A stretch of DNA of 64,000 nucleotides, taken from the NCBI GenBank assembly GCA_024229115.1, contig JAAEST010000061.1, positions 124,001 to 188,000 on the forward strand, in the 5' to 3' direction. This DNA is from Oligoflexia bacterium (lineage in GTDB: Bacteria > Bdellovibrionota > Bacteriovoracia > Bacteriovoracales > Bacteriovoracaceae). The first letter of the stretch is position 1; each line of letters begins with the position of its first letter. Under the pieces are notes generated by a model, which worked only from the letters and a program-made list of their open reading frames with translations, was not told the DNA's origin and ran no database searches. Below are positions 1 to 8,191 of the stretch, piece by piece. The position numbers and the translations under genes were made by a program.

Positions 1-1
1 A

Positions 2-481
2 TGGTCTTCAAGAGAATTTGATGATTTTAGTAACTTTGACTGTAAGGTCGTGGCCTGTCGCTCAAGTAATGTTTTAAGAAAATTTGCTGAAGCAAAGATG
101 GCCCTAGGAGCTGGACCAATATATTTCGTTCAAAGAATTAAGTGGACGCACACCCGATTAAGAGACAAAGCAGATCAGATCTATGCGGAAGAATTAGCTA
201 ACCTTGTTGGTCGTGCCGGCGGAGATACACTTTTAGAGAAAACAAGTATCTTAGGCTATAAGCTTAACTCTACTTATGAAGTAGGGGCCCTTTATAAGAA
301 TAATAGAATGGAGCACCTAAGAAATACTTCTTCTATGCAATTACTTATTGGTCGATATGTTCAAAAAAATTATGTGATTACGACAGGGCTGGGAACTTAT
401 AAGACAAGATGGAAGTCCAATGTCGGTACAGCTCTCGCTATTTGGACATGGACTCCCTCTAAAGGTATGCTTCTTTTCTAA
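2..481 (+). CDS. C-terminal part of an unrecognised protein, possibly an outer-membrane protein (5' end outside window)
   Basis: The reading frame is open from base 2 and the first in-frame Met lies well inside the protein, so the gene begins before the window. About 159 residues are visible. The second half alternates aromatic and polar residues in short strands (for example VGALYKNN, YVITTGLGTYKTRW, ALAIWTWTPSKG) and the chain ends in Phe, both usual for outer-membrane beta-barrels; this is only a pattern judgement. The stop codon overlaps the stop of the convergent gene on the other strand by four bases. No family recognised. Confidence 0.6.
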   Translation, partial: WSSREFDDFSNFDCKVVACRSSNVLRKFAEAKMALGAGPIYFVQRIKWTHTRLRDKADQIYAEELANLVGRAGGDTLLEKTSILGYKLNSTYEVGALYKNNRMEHLRNTSSMQLLIGRYVQKNYVITTGLGTYKTRWKSNVGTALAIWTWTPSKGMLLF

Positions 482-894
482 TATTCTACGTAGTTAATAT
501 ACGTTTTGTTATACCAGCTTCCATCTTCAAGCTGAAATAAACCGTCTTCAGAGATACGAATAATCTTCTGAACTGAAGGACTATTGTAATCTTCCATCAC
601 TGTTTGACCTAATCTAAACCCATTAAGTTCTGGTAGAAGAAGATTAATATAATTTCTGTTATACCAGCTTCCATCTTCTAAAAGAAAAAGATTGTCTGAG
701 ATTTCTACAACACGACTTACAGAACGTGTGTTGTAATCTTCCATCACTTCATCTCCTACATAAACACCATCATAATTATCAACAAGCTTGTTTACATAGC
801 TAGGGTTATACCAAGACTTATCATCTAGATAGAAAAGGTTATCAGAGATGGCCACAATCGTTCTAAATGAACGAGTGTTATAATCTTCCATCAC
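478..894 (-). pseudogene. C-terminal part of the frameshifted repeat protein (repeats 4-6)
   Basis: This frame continues the repeat protein of 891-1691 after a two-base frameshift. It encodes repeats 4, 5 and 6 and ends with YVEY. Its first residues are the conserved MEDYNTRSF core, so it has no start region, signal peptide or convincing ribosome binding site of its own. Repeats 3 and 4, on either side of the break, are almost identical in protein (MEDYNTRSF to SWYNPSYVN) yet differ at several synonymous DNA positions, so the duplication is not brand new. The break could be real inactivation, length variation at the short GA run, or a sequencing error. Confidence 0.7.
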
Positions 895-1358
895 TCTCTC
901 TCACCAACAGTGAAACCATTCATCGAGTTTAAAAGTGGATTAACATAGCTTGGGTTGTACCAAGACTTATCATCAAGATAGAAAAGATTGTCAGAGATGG
1001 CGACAATAGTTCTAAATGAACGAGTGTTATAATCTTCCATCACTTCTTGACCAACATAGAGGCCTTTTAATTCATTTCTTAACTTGTTTACATATGACTT
1101 ATTATACCAACTTCCATCAGAAAGTAGGAAAAGACCATTTGAAATAGCTTTCACATAACCAAAAGAACGTGTGTTGTAATCTTCCATCACATCTTCATTA
1201 ACAGCAATATTATTAACGCTATATTGAAGCTTATGAACATATGATTTGTGATACCACTGGTTATCAGAAAGCATGATTTTATCTTTTGTCTTCATTCTAA
1301 CCGTTTGAAGAGAACGAGTATTATAACTCTCCATAACAGTTTCACCGATCTGAAGATC
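478..1358 (-). repeat. Six tandem coding repeats of about 147 bp (49 residues)
   Basis: Six units, each with core V-M-E-(D/S)-Y-N-(T/S)-(R/P)-S, then about 17 residues ending in (L/D)-(D/S)-(D/G/N)-(K/S/Q)-W-Y-(N/H), then (S/T/N)-Y-(V/I)-(N/H). Units 3 and 4 are nearly identical. The predicted beta-strand and turn pattern (ISDNLFYLDDKSWYN) suggests small all-beta modules. This is a protein repeat, not a CRISPR or satellite array. Confidence 0.85.
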
Positions 1359-1691
1359 TCTTCCGTCCATCGGATAATAGACATCTCTATTATCTGGGTT
1401 TGGAATTGGACGTGGTCTTGGATTAGGTCGTGGTGTTGGTCTTGGACGTGGGTCTTGATTTGGAACATCATCAAATGAAGTTTCACATCTTGTTTCCTCA
1501 AATGAGAAACCAAGTTCAATCACTCTCTCATGACAGGCCTTAAGCGCCGCTGGACACGTTTTAAGATCTTTTGAACTACCATCAAAAATATCTACTAAGT
1601 AAGTGTCACGGTAAAGTGTTACCTGACAATCATAAGCAGCATTTACTTGTGTTGCTGCTAATAAACCTAATACTAAGGCCTTAAATTTCAT
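891..1691 (-). CDS. Exported Cys-domain/tandem-repeat protein, N-terminal part before a frameshift
   Basis: I start it at the Met at 1691, not an in-frame Met nine codons upstream, because AAGGAG lies just before it and the protein then opens with a clean signal peptide (MKFKALVLGLLAATQVNA). Mature order: a small four-Cys module (Cys 22, 46, 53, 69, spacing x23-x6-x15), a Pro/Arg linker (PRPTPRPNPRPRP), then three copies of a ~49-residue repeat with core VMEDYNTRS and SWYN(K/P)SYVN. The frame stops right after GFTVGERE, where copy 4 should begin; copies 4-6 continue in another frame at 478-894. Deleting two bases from the run GAGAGAGAG at the junction would restore V-G-E-R-V-M-E-D-Y. It shares its Cys module and linker with the gene at 7441. 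Function unknown; secreted or periplasmic. Confidence 0.8.
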   Translation of the reverse strand: MKFKALVLGLLAATQVNAAYDCQVTLYRDTYLVDIFDGSSKDLKTCPAALKACHERVIELGFSFEETRCETSFDDVPNQDPRPRPTPRPNPRPRPIPNPDNRDVYYPMDGRDLQIGETVMESYNTRSLQTVRMKTKDKIMLSDNQWYHKSYVHKLQYSVNNIAVNEDVMEDYNTRSFGYVKAISNGLFLLSDGSWYNKSYVNKLRNELKGLYVGQEVMEDYNTRSFRTIVAISDNLFYLDDKSWYNPSYVNPLLNSMNGFTVGERE

Positions 1692-1798
1692 AGGATTCTC
1701 CTTCTCTTTGTATTTCATTCTCTCTATATCTAAAAATCTTTGGGTTTATGTCACAAAATTGATGGGTGCGAAAACCCCAATTGAAAAATCTATAGTAT

Positions 1799-2590
1799 CT
1801 AAAATGGCAATTTGAACTTAACGCGAAAATCGATCTTCCCTTTAATATCAAACTTTCTTCTTGGGGCCGAATGAACCTCAACTTCAGGGTAGATATAGAT
1901 TCTCTTTGTATTCTGAATAATAGGAATGAGGTTAATAGGTGAAGTGCCGGCAGCATCTCTTGTAATAAAGAATTCAAGACATTGCTTCTTACAGCGCTTT
2001 AACTCTTTTCTATCAAAATCATAAGAAGCAATCCTTATCTTCTGCTCAGTTTTTTCCATATCTTCTGTCGCAATAGAAATATGTATTTTTTTGATAAAGT
2101 CCAATTTTGGTCTCTTTCCGGTCACTCTTTGATAGAAACGATAGAAAGGGTTTCTTGTCTCATTTTCACTTCCAGGAACAATTGAAAGCTGAATACGCCT
2201 AATTTCTAGAGACTTGATATATTCTGGATCAAGTTCAGGGATATCTATATAAGCCGCTTCTTGATCTACTTCCCAATCGCTATTAAGAATCACAAAGAAG
2301 TTAGCAAAAACATTGGCGAACTCACGGACGAAAGTCCCAAGCACAGGAATGGGAATATTCTTAACAGGTTGTGATATTTGAATATCGTCAAAGCGATATT
2401 TTCCATCAACAATAATTAAATCATTATCTTTACCAAGCTGTTGGGCCACAGTTTCAGTAGTGGCAAAAGATCGAATTTCTTCTTTTTGAGAACAGCCGGC
2501 CAACATTGTCACAACAACAAAGAATGCCACCATAATGACCATGGACATAAGAGTTAATGCTTTTTCTTTTCGTCGACTGATTTTAAGCAT
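1799..2590 (-). CDS. Lipoprotein of unknown function
   Basis: The 263-residue product has a basic N-terminus (RRKEK), a hydrophobic stretch and a lipobox MLAG-C with Cys33, so it should be lipid-anchored. Two later Met codons (14-17) could give a shorter, more usual signal peptide. The body contains a hydrophobic FANVFANFFVIL segment and two close cysteines (KRCKKQC) but nothing I recognise. It is a single gene between the repeat protein and flagellin on the same strand, with no shared reading-frame overlap. Confidence 0.75.
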   Translation of the reverse strand: MLKISRRKEKALTLMSMVIMVAFFVVVTMLAGCSQKEEIRSFATTETVAQQLGKDNDLIIVDGKYRFDDIQISQPVKNIPIPVLGTFVREFANVFANFFVILNSDWEVDQEAAYIDIPELDPEYIKSLEIRRIQLSIVPGSENETRNPFYRFYQRVTGKRPKLDFIKKIHISIATEDMEKTEQKIRIASYDFDRKELKRCKKQCLEFFITRDAAGTSPINLIPIIQNTKRIYIYPEVEVHSAPRRKFDIKGKIDFRVKFKLPF

Positions 2591-2668
2591 GCCCTTTCTT
2601 AGGGTGCGAAAAGTCTTTTGTCTACCGGATTGTAAATAATTTTTTTAGAAATTTTGACCTATGTCAAT

Positions 2669-3499
2669 TTACTCGATGAGTTTTAAGGCCGACTTCGGAA
2701 AATCCATACCTTGTGCCAGTGCAGCGATAGCAGAACGCTTTCTGATATTATTTGAGGCAAGTTTGGCCGAAGCTTCTGCTACATCCACATCCTCTATTTT
2801 TGATCTCATAGATTCATGATTAATAATAGAATTTTCAATATTATTCATAGCATGTTGAATACGACTTTGAAGAGCTCCCATATCTGCTCTCTTCCCACTC
2901 ACTTTATTGATGGCCTCATCAATAACTTCAAGGTTGCTTGTAGAATCAGTCTTGTCCGAAACACCAGTACCACTAAGACCTAATGAAGAGACATCGGCAT
3001 AGGTTTCATCTGTATCAAATGTCAGTATATTTTCTTCTCCAGCAAAAGAACCAACTTGAAAGTTAAGTACACCTTTACCGTCACCATTAATAACATTAGT
3101 TCCATTGAATGAAGTACTTTCAGCAATACGATCAATTTCTTGAACAAGGCTTTGATATTCCTTATCAATCAAGCCTCTTTCATTATCTCCAACAGTATCT
3201 GAAGCTCCCTGAACAGAGAGTTCCCTAAGACGAATGAGAATATTTCCAATTTCGTTAAGACCACCTTCAGCCGTTTGAACAAAACTAAGTCCATCTCCAG
3301 CATTTCTCTTGGCCTGTTTTTGAGATTCTACAAAGGCCGTGATTTTCTTAGACATGGCCAGCCCAGCAGCATCATCTGCAGATTTCTCGACTCTCTTACC
3401 TGATGATAGTTTAGAAAGAAGACCACCTTCTTCATCACTTGTCTTACGCAAGTTCGCCATCAAAGTATTCAATGAGCTATTTGGACTCGTTACTTTCAT
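2669..3499 (-). CDS. Flagellin, divergent
   Basis: The 276-residue product matches the conserved D0/D1 ends of flagellin: LSSGKRVEKSADDAAGLAMSKKI near the N-terminus (compare RLSSG...SAKDDAAGLAI) and the DVDVAEASAKLASNNIRKRSA helix at the C-terminus, with only a short variable middle. The distance from Met1 to LSSG (about 30 residues) fits the family, so the start is right. The first 25 residues and the last ten (PKSALKLIE) depart from the usual INTN and LLR consensus. No Shine-Dalgarno precedes the ATG; a sigma-28-like element ends seven bases upstream. It forms the flagellar filament or a minor part of it; as the only flagellar gene here it is a filament-gene locus apart from the main flagellar clusters. 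Confidence 0.9.
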   Translation of the reverse strand: MKVTSPNSSLNTLMANLRKTSDEEGGLLSKLSSGKRVEKSADDAAGLAMSKKITAFVESQKQAKRNAGDGLSFVQTAEGGLNEIGNILIRLRELSVQGASDTVGDNERGLIDKEYQSLVQEIDRIAESTSFNGTNVINGDGKGVLNFQVGSFAGEENILTFDTDETYADVSSLGLSGTGVSDKTDSTSNLEVIDEAINKVSGKRADMGALQSRIQHAMNNIENSIINHESMRSKIEDVDVAEASAKLASNNIRKRSAIAALAQGMDFPKSALKLIE

Positions 3500-3506
3500 A
3501 GTCTAC

Positions 3507-3534
3507 CATTCGGCAGATCTATGAAAATACTTGA
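3507..3534 (-). promoter_or_regulatory. Possible sigma-28 promoter for flagellin
   Basis: On the minus strand TCAAGTAT, twelve bases, then GCCGAATG resembles the sigma-28 pattern TAAAGTTT-N11-GCCGATAA, with six of eight and five of eight matches and one extra spacer base. The element ends seven bases before the flagellin ATG, which would place the transcript start at or next to the start codon. The match is imperfect and positional evidence carries most of the weight. Confidence 0.35.
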
Positions 3535-3555
3535 GCATTTTAATCGGTAAAAAAT

Positions 3556-3957
3556 TTAAGAGATCATTTTATTGAGAGGAGCATCCCATTCATGCCGCTC
3601 AACTGCCTTAAAACAGGCATCTGGTAAGCGGGAAATATCCTCTTTTGGAAGAACGCAGCTACACCACGCTCTAATAGTTGAATCAAAAGGAATCACCTTT
3701 GTATCCTCATTACAAGTAATAAGCACTACTGGATACTTGGCTTCTAAGGCCCTAGAAAGCTCCAATCCTGTCTTTCCAGGCATGATCGCAGCTGTGACTA
3801 TAATGTTAATGGTTTGAGTTTTTACAATGTCTAGAGCATGTTCAGCATCGTCCGCTATGATAGGCTCTAGACCCTGAGACTTAAGCAATTTGGCCATCAT
3901 CTCGAGGTTGCCTAAATCATGGTCGACTAGCAAAACGTTCCACTTGTTGTCGTTCAT
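3556..3957 (-). CDS. Degenerate CheY-like receiver (pseudo-receiver)
   Basis: A single receiver fold of 133 residues: NVLLVDHD at strand 1, VLITCNED at strand 4 (Thr kept), CVLPKED at strand 5 (Lys kept). The phosphoacceptor is lost: the strand 3 sequence reads IIVTAAIMPGKTG, so Ala56 sits where Asp is normally found. I start at the Met at 3957 because GAGGGA lies just before it; an in-frame Met seven codons upstream is possible. It lies directly upstream of flagellin on the same strand with a 56-base gap. It probably works by binding rather than phosphorylation, perhaps in motility control; the partner is not visible. Confidence 0.8.
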   Translation of the reverse strand: MNDNKWNVLLVDHDLGNLEMMAKLLKSQGLEPIIADDAEHALDIVKTQTINIIVTAAIMPGKTGLELSRALEAKYPVVLITCNEDTKVIPFDSTIRAWCSCVLPKEDISRLPDACFKAVERHEWDAPLNKMIS

Positions 3958-4100
3958 AATTCCCTCGCTTTGGTTCATGCCCCATTATGTATGAGAAACA
4001 AGATTCTAAATGTGAAGATTACAGAGAACTAATGATTACCAATAGTTAGAGCGTGCAAATAAAATTTGGTACCAATAAAATATGACTATTTCTAGATATT

Positions 4101-4331
4101 TTAGTCTTTTACGACTTTGTATTCGACGTCTACGATGTCTGAACTTTGAGGCTGGGTCTTTTGAGTATACCCTTCGTTACTAGAGTTATAAGGGTTGCCA
4201 GAACTTTGAAATCCCCCTTCCTTGAAACCTTCTTTGATTACATTAATTTGCTTATAGCCACGGTAAATCCCGCGAATAAAAATAAATGCAAAATATAAAA
4301 GAATGGCTTTAAAGATGGCCTGAAAAATCAT
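4101..4331 (-). CDS. Small single-pass membrane protein
   Basis: A 76-residue protein with one N-terminal membrane segment (IFKAILLYFAFIFIRGIYRG), a basic stretch, then a Gly/Ser/Asn/Gln-rich tail ending VDVEYKVVKD. GGAGGAGCT precedes the ATG, which supports the start and makes translation likely. The layout (short membrane anchor, low-complexity linker, acidic VEY-type end) recalls small DUF4834-like proteins of other phyla, but that resemblance is loose. Divergent from lysS. Function unknown. Confidence 0.65.
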   Translation of the reverse strand: MIFQAIFKAILLYFAFIFIRGIYRGYKQINVIKEGFKEGGFQSSGNPYNSSNEGYTQKTQPQSSDIVDVEYKVVKD

Positions 4332-4487
4332 AGCTCCTCCGCTCGCTCATTATGCCCAAAGCATATCAGAGAAACAAGCCCCAAAGGCCAACCATCCAAT
4401 ATTTATCAACTACACATCTAGTCGATGGCAAAACTACGTGATATTATTCGCCCTTAATAAAAAAACAAAATGAGATGTGAGGAATCC

Positions 4488-6086
4488 ATGGCACAAAATC
4501 AGAACAATCAGGTGAAACTTATCCACTGGGCAGATATGACAGCAGACAGACTTATCCGTCAAAAGGGAGATAAAGACACTTATGTTGTGGCCAGCGGAAT
4601 CACTCCTTCAGGAACTGTTCACTTTGGAAATTTCAGAGAAGTTATTACTGTTGACCTTGTGGCCAGGGCCTTAAGAGCTCGTGGAAAAAATGTGCGTTTT
4701 ATCTTTAGCTGGGATGACTACGATACATTTAGAAAAATTCCTAAGAACATGCCGATGCAAGATGAGCTTGAGAAGTTCATGTTCCAACCTATTGTTGATA
4801 CTCCAGATCCATACCAAAAAGAAGAAAGCTATGCTGCTCATCATGAAGTTTCTTTTGAGGATCAGTTAAATAAAGTTGGAATTGCTGTTGAACCACTTTA
4901 TCAAGCGAAGAAATATAGAGCTGGTACTTACAAAGACAGTATTAAAAAAGCATTAGATGAAAGAGGTAAAATCAAAGATATCCTTAATGAATATCGTAAA
5001 GAGCCATACGGTGATGATTACCTTCCTATTTCTGTTTACTGTGAAAAATGTAATACCGACCATTCAATTGAAAATAAGAAATGGGATGGAACAAACCTTA
5101 GCTACTCTTGCTCTAACTGTGGGCACACAGGAAGCGAGGATATTAATACAACTTCAAGGTTAAAACTTCCTTGGCGTGTTGATTGGCCAATGAGATGGGC
5201 CTTCGAGAAAGTTGATTTTGAACCAGGTGGAAAGGATCACTCTTCTCAAGGTGGAAGCTACACAACAGCTAAAGACATCGTGAAAGTTTTTGATTGGGAA
5301 GCTCCAGTTTATCTACAGTATGACTTCGTCTCCATCAAAGGTGGTGGCGGAAAAATGAGTTCATCATCAGGAGATGTTGTCACTGTTAATGATGTTCTTA
5401 AAGTTTATGAACCAGAAATGGTTCGTTGGATTTTTGCTAGTTATAAGACAAATATTGATTTTGCTGTTAGCTTTGATCTTGATGCTATTAAAACTTACGA
5501 AGATTTTGATCGTCAGGAAAGACTTGCATTTGGAGTTGAGCCTGGAAATGAAAAGAAAGTGGCCATGGCCAAAAGAGTATATGAGCTTTCACAAGTTGGT
5601 GAGATGCCAAGTGAAATGCCATTTCAACCAAGCTTTCGTCACCTTACAAATATTCTTCAAATCAATGATGGGAATATTGAAAAAGCTCGTGAGTACTATG
5701 CTAACGATATTAAGAATGAAAGAGATGAAAGACGTTTCAGACAAAGAAGTGAATGCGCTCTTCATTGGTTACAAACTTATGCTCCAGAAGATTTTAAATT
5801 CTCTATCAACAAAGAAGCTCCAAAGCTTGAAATGGATGAGAAACAAAAATCATTCTTTAGTAGTGTCAAAGAAACTCTTGATAATAACTGGGGTGATTTT
5901 GGTACAGATAAAGATCTTCATGAAAAGCTCTATGAGCATATGCATGCGGTTGAGTTAAAACCAGGAGATGTCTTCCCTCTTCTTTACCAAACACTTATTA
6001 GTAAAGAAAAAGGCCCAAAGCTTGCTGGTTTTATTAGAACAATTGGACAAGAGAGAGTTGTTTCTCTTATGGGCCAAGTTCTTTAA
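4488..6086 (+). CDS. lysS: Lysyl-tRNA synthetase, class I
   Basis: Attaches lysine to tRNA-Lys in the cytoplasm. It is the class I (archaeal/spirochaete) form: a Rossmann HIGH-type motif at GTVHFGNFRE (about residues 42-51) and a KMSKS-type loop KMSSS at 289-293. A CxxC...CxxC zinc knuckle (CEKCN...CSNCGH, about 185-207) lies in the insert. At 532 residues it has normal length. The start at 4488 is chosen over an ATG six codons upstream because GTGAGGA precedes it. The gene is monocistronic and its stop overlaps the convergent MFS gene by four bases. Class I LysRS in a proteobacterium-like context is lineage-informative. Confidence 0.95.
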   Translation: MAQNQNNQVKLIHWADMTADRLIRQKGDKDTYVVASGITPSGTVHFGNFREVITVDLVARALRARGKNVRFIFSWDDYDTFRKIPKNMPMQDELEKFMFQPIVDTPDPYQKEESYAAHHEVSFEDQLNKVGIAVEPLYQAKKYRAGTYKDSIKKALDERGKIKDILNEYRKEPYGDDYLPISVYCEKCNTDHSIENKKWDGTNLSYSCSNCGHTGSEDINTTSRLKLPWRVDWPMRWAFEKVDFEPGGKDHSSQGGSYTTAKDIVKVFDWEAPVYLQYDFVSIKGGGGKMSSSSGDVVTVNDVLKVYEPEMVRWIFASYKTNIDFAVSFDLDAIKTYEDFDRQERLAFGVEPGNEKKVAMAKRVYELSQVGEMPSEMPFQPSFRHLTNILQINDGNIEKAREYYANDIKNERDERRFRQRSECALHWLQTYAPEDFKFSINKEAPKLEMDEKQKSFFSSVKETLDNNWGDFGTDKDLHEKLYEHMHAVELKPGDVFPLLYQTLISKEKGPKLAGFIRTIGQERVVSLMGQVL

Positions 6087-7273
6087 GCCTGATCTTCTTT
6101 AAATTTAATAAGAAGCGGAATCATAAAGACAAAATAACAAATCAAATAAATCAGCGCGAAAGTTCCGTGGCCAGTTCTTTCACCATAGTTATCAAGCATA
6201 TACCCTAACGCCGGTCCTGCTAAAACAAAGACCCCTCTCACTCCTAAACTAGCTACACTATTAGCACTCGCTCTAAGTTTTCCAGTTATTCTCATATTAA
6301 GGGCATCTTTTAAAACACATTGACCGAGCCCCCTTGTAATTTGAAAACAGAAACAAAAAAGAATTCCAATCATTCCAAGACCAGCAGCAAGACCAAAGTA
6401 ACCAACAATAGGCAAGATCCCTACGATCACTAAAACCCCTCTCATTCCAATTTTGTTTTCAAACCACCAAGCATTCTTTGCAATCAAGGCAACAGTTAAA
6501 TTAAGTGCGGCCCAAAGGGGACCAAAGGCCCACATAGGAACACCTAATTTTTCCCACATATCTTGGAAACTCCACAGAGCGAGAAGTGAAGAAGCTCCAT
6601 AGACGATAGTATTAATAACAATCAACTTCACTAAAGGAGAGGCCTTAAAAAGAATATGATAAAGCTCCTTAAAGTTATCCTTATGTGATTCTGTACTCAG
6701 TTTTTCTCTATTTGGCTCAATAATTTTAAAGGACAAAAAGAAAGGAAGCCAACTAATGGCAGCGTTGAGCCAGAGAGGTAGAGTCAGAGCTGAATAAAGA
6801 CTTAAAGCTCCAGCTAAAAGAGCAGCTAAGGTCTCCCCTGTTTGCATTGCAAATATTTTATTTCCCATTATTTTTGAGCTTTCTTCAGAGTTATCATCAA
6901 GCTCATTAAGTGAATCATAGAGTAAGGCCACATCTGTCCCACTAAAGAGACTAACAGAAACCGCCATCAGGAATTCAAGAACAAGAAGTTGCCAAAAGTT
7001 CTGAGTGAGAGGAAGAAGTGTAAACGAAAGACCATGAAAGAAAGCACCCCACATAAGAGTTTTCTTCCTTCCCCAAATATCACTTAAGTAACCAGAAGGA
7101 ATTTCTAGCAAAAGAATAGAAACACTAAAAAAGGCCTGAACTTGATAGACCTGTTCCATACCTAAACCGATAGATTTAAAGAATGGGACGATTAAAGGGA
7201 TGATAACAAGGAACATCCATGTGAAGTCTACAAGGTAGATCAGCTTAATATTTCGACGATAATTTGGTGTCAT
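6083..7273 (-). CDS. MFS transporter
   Basis: A 396-residue polytopic protein with about twelve hydrophobic helices. The loop between helices 2 and 3 has the MFS signature as GYLSDIWGRKKTLMWG (compare G-x-L-x-D-x-x-G-R-K/R-x-x-L). A charged central loop (IIEPNREKLSTESHKDN) separates the two six-helix halves. The sequence suggests an efflux-type member, but no substrate can be read from it. It stands alone, convergent with lysS and divergent from the gene at 7441; AAGG precedes the ATG. Confidence 0.85.
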   Translation of the reverse strand: MTPNYRRNIKLIYLVDFTWMFLVIIPLIVPFFKSIGLGMEQVYQVQAFFSVSILLLEIPSGYLSDIWGRKKTLMWGAFFHGLSFTLLPLTQNFWQLLVLEFLMAVSVSLFSGTDVALLYDSLNELDDNSEESSKIMGNKIFAMQTGETLAALLAGALSLYSALTLPLWLNAAISWLPFFLSFKIIEPNREKLSTESHKDNFKELYHILFKASPLVKLIVINTIVYGASSLLALWSFQDMWEKLGVPMWAFGPLWAALNLTVALIAKNAWWFENKIGMRGVLVIVGILPIVGYFGLAAGLGMIGILFCFCFQITRGLGQCVLKDALNMRITGKLRASANSVASLGVRGVFVLAGPALGYMLDNYGERTGHGTFALIYLICYFVFMIPLLIKFKEDQA

Positions 7274-7342
7274 TGTGACCTTTTTGACTCATTGCGTCAC
7301 TAGTGATTTCAGGCAAAAGTCTTACAATGAACTATCTACACC

Positions 7343-7348
7343 TATAAT
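7343..7348 (+). promoter_or_regulatory. Possible -10 element for the gene at 7441
   Basis: TATAAT, a perfect consensus hexamer, lies 92 bases before the ATG. The upstream -35 is unclear: TTACAA is fifteen bases away and TCTTAC seventeen. If used, the mRNA would have a leader of about 85 bases before the GGAGAG ribosome binding site. Confidence 0.35.
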
Positions 7349-7440
7349 TATTTTATTGTCCATTGATAAGAATCCTAAACGACGCTAAAAACCACCTGAT
7401 TTCAAATTAAACATAAAAGTTTAAGCAACAGGAGAGAAAC

Positions 7441-8097
7441 ATGAAAAAATTAGTGTTTACAGTATTAGGTCTTTTAATGGCCTCAGAAGCTTACTCAATG
7501 TGTACAGTTGTTTTAGAAAATAGAAGAACTGGAATTGAGAAGCAAAGATTTACTTCAATCGGTTTAAGAGCTTGTACAGAAGCTTTAGATGATTGTGAAA
7601 GAGCAAGACTTTATACTCGTCGTCCGGGTATGAATGTTTGTCGTATCAAAAGTCAAACAGATGTTCCACCAAGAAGAAATGCATGTACTTACTCGATTCT
7701 TGAGTTTGGTAGAGTTGTAGATTCATTTGAAGGTCGTGGACGTTTTGCATGTGATGATGCAAGAAGAATGTGTTCAGATGCTCTTTACAGAGGTCAAAGA
7801 ACTGGTCGTTACAGATACTTTGCTGAGTGTAAGAAAACTGAAACAAGACTTCCACCAAGAAGAGATCTTGTAACAAGACAATGTCAGGTTAACAGAGTTG
7901 ATCGTTTCGGAAACCTAATGGGAGTTCACCTTGGAACTGCTACAGGAAGAAGAGGAACTGGTGTTAATGAAAGAGCATGTCAAGATGCTGAAGCTCAATG
8001 TCGTGCACAGAGATACTACTCTGAAAGATGTGAGAGAGTTCTAGGGAACCCTGTTCCAAGACCAACTCCACGTCCACCAGTTATCAGAAGAAGATAA
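7441..8097 (+). CDS. Exported Arg- and Cys-rich protein with three four-Cys modules
   Basis: Signal peptide MKKLVFTVLGLLMASEAYS, then three copies of a ~60-residue module. In the first, cysteines fall at 21, 45, 52 and 67 (x23-x6-x14), with an AC-x3-A-x2-C core; copies two and three repeat it (ACDDARRMC, ACQDAEAQC). The tail is PVPRPTPRPPVIRRR. Very Arg-rich, so strongly basic. The same four-Cys module followed by a Pro/Arg linker forms the N-terminus of the repeat protein at 891-1691. GGAGAG precedes the start and a strong hairpin terminator follows, so it is a single-gene unit. Likely disulphide-bonded and periplasmic or secreted; function unknown. Confidence 0.85.
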   Translation: MKKLVFTVLGLLMASEAYSMCTVVLENRRTGIEKQRFTSIGLRACTEALDDCERARLYTRRPGMNVCRIKSQTDVPPRRNACTYSILEFGRVVDSFEGRGRFACDDARRMCSDALYRGQRTGRYRYFAECKKTETRLPPRRDLVTRQCQVNRVDRFGNLMGVHLGTATGRRGTGVNERACQDAEAQCRAQRYYSERCERVLGNPVPRPTPRPPVIRRR

Positions 8098-8131
8098 TTC
8101 AAATTGAAGAATTGACGTCCTCAATTTGATT

Positions 8132-8160
8132 AAACGGCACCTTTCGGGGTGCCGTTTTCT
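8132..8160 (+). terminator. Rho-independent terminator
   Basis: AAACGGCACC pairs perfectly with GGTGCCGTTT across a six-base loop (TTTCGG), followed by a short T-rich run. It ends the gene at 7441-8097. Confidence 0.85.
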
Positions 8161-8191
8161 ATGTTAGACTTGCAAAAATCAAGAGGTGTTT

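Noticed and set aside
478-1358. Possible CRISPR-like or non-coding satellite array
   Set aside because: Units are about 147 bases, coding, with synonymous differences and no spacers.
1248-1478. Trp-rich plus-strand open frame
   Set aside because: It lies wholly opposite the Pro/Arg linker and repeat 1 of the minus-strand repeat protein; the Trp codons are the complement of Pro-rich codons.
1681-1977. Minus-strand frame between the repeat protein and the lipoprotein
   Set aside because: Mostly out-of-frame with the lipoprotein gene and no Shine-Dalgarno or protein-like composition.
5374-5958. 194-residue open frame inside lysS
   Set aside because: Out-of-frame shadow of a strongly conserved enzyme; no start signal; Leu/Met-rich nonsense composition.
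7646-7876. Minus-strand frame in the Cys-rich gene
   Set aside because: Antisense shadow without ribosome binding site; the plus-strand frame has signal peptide and repeats.
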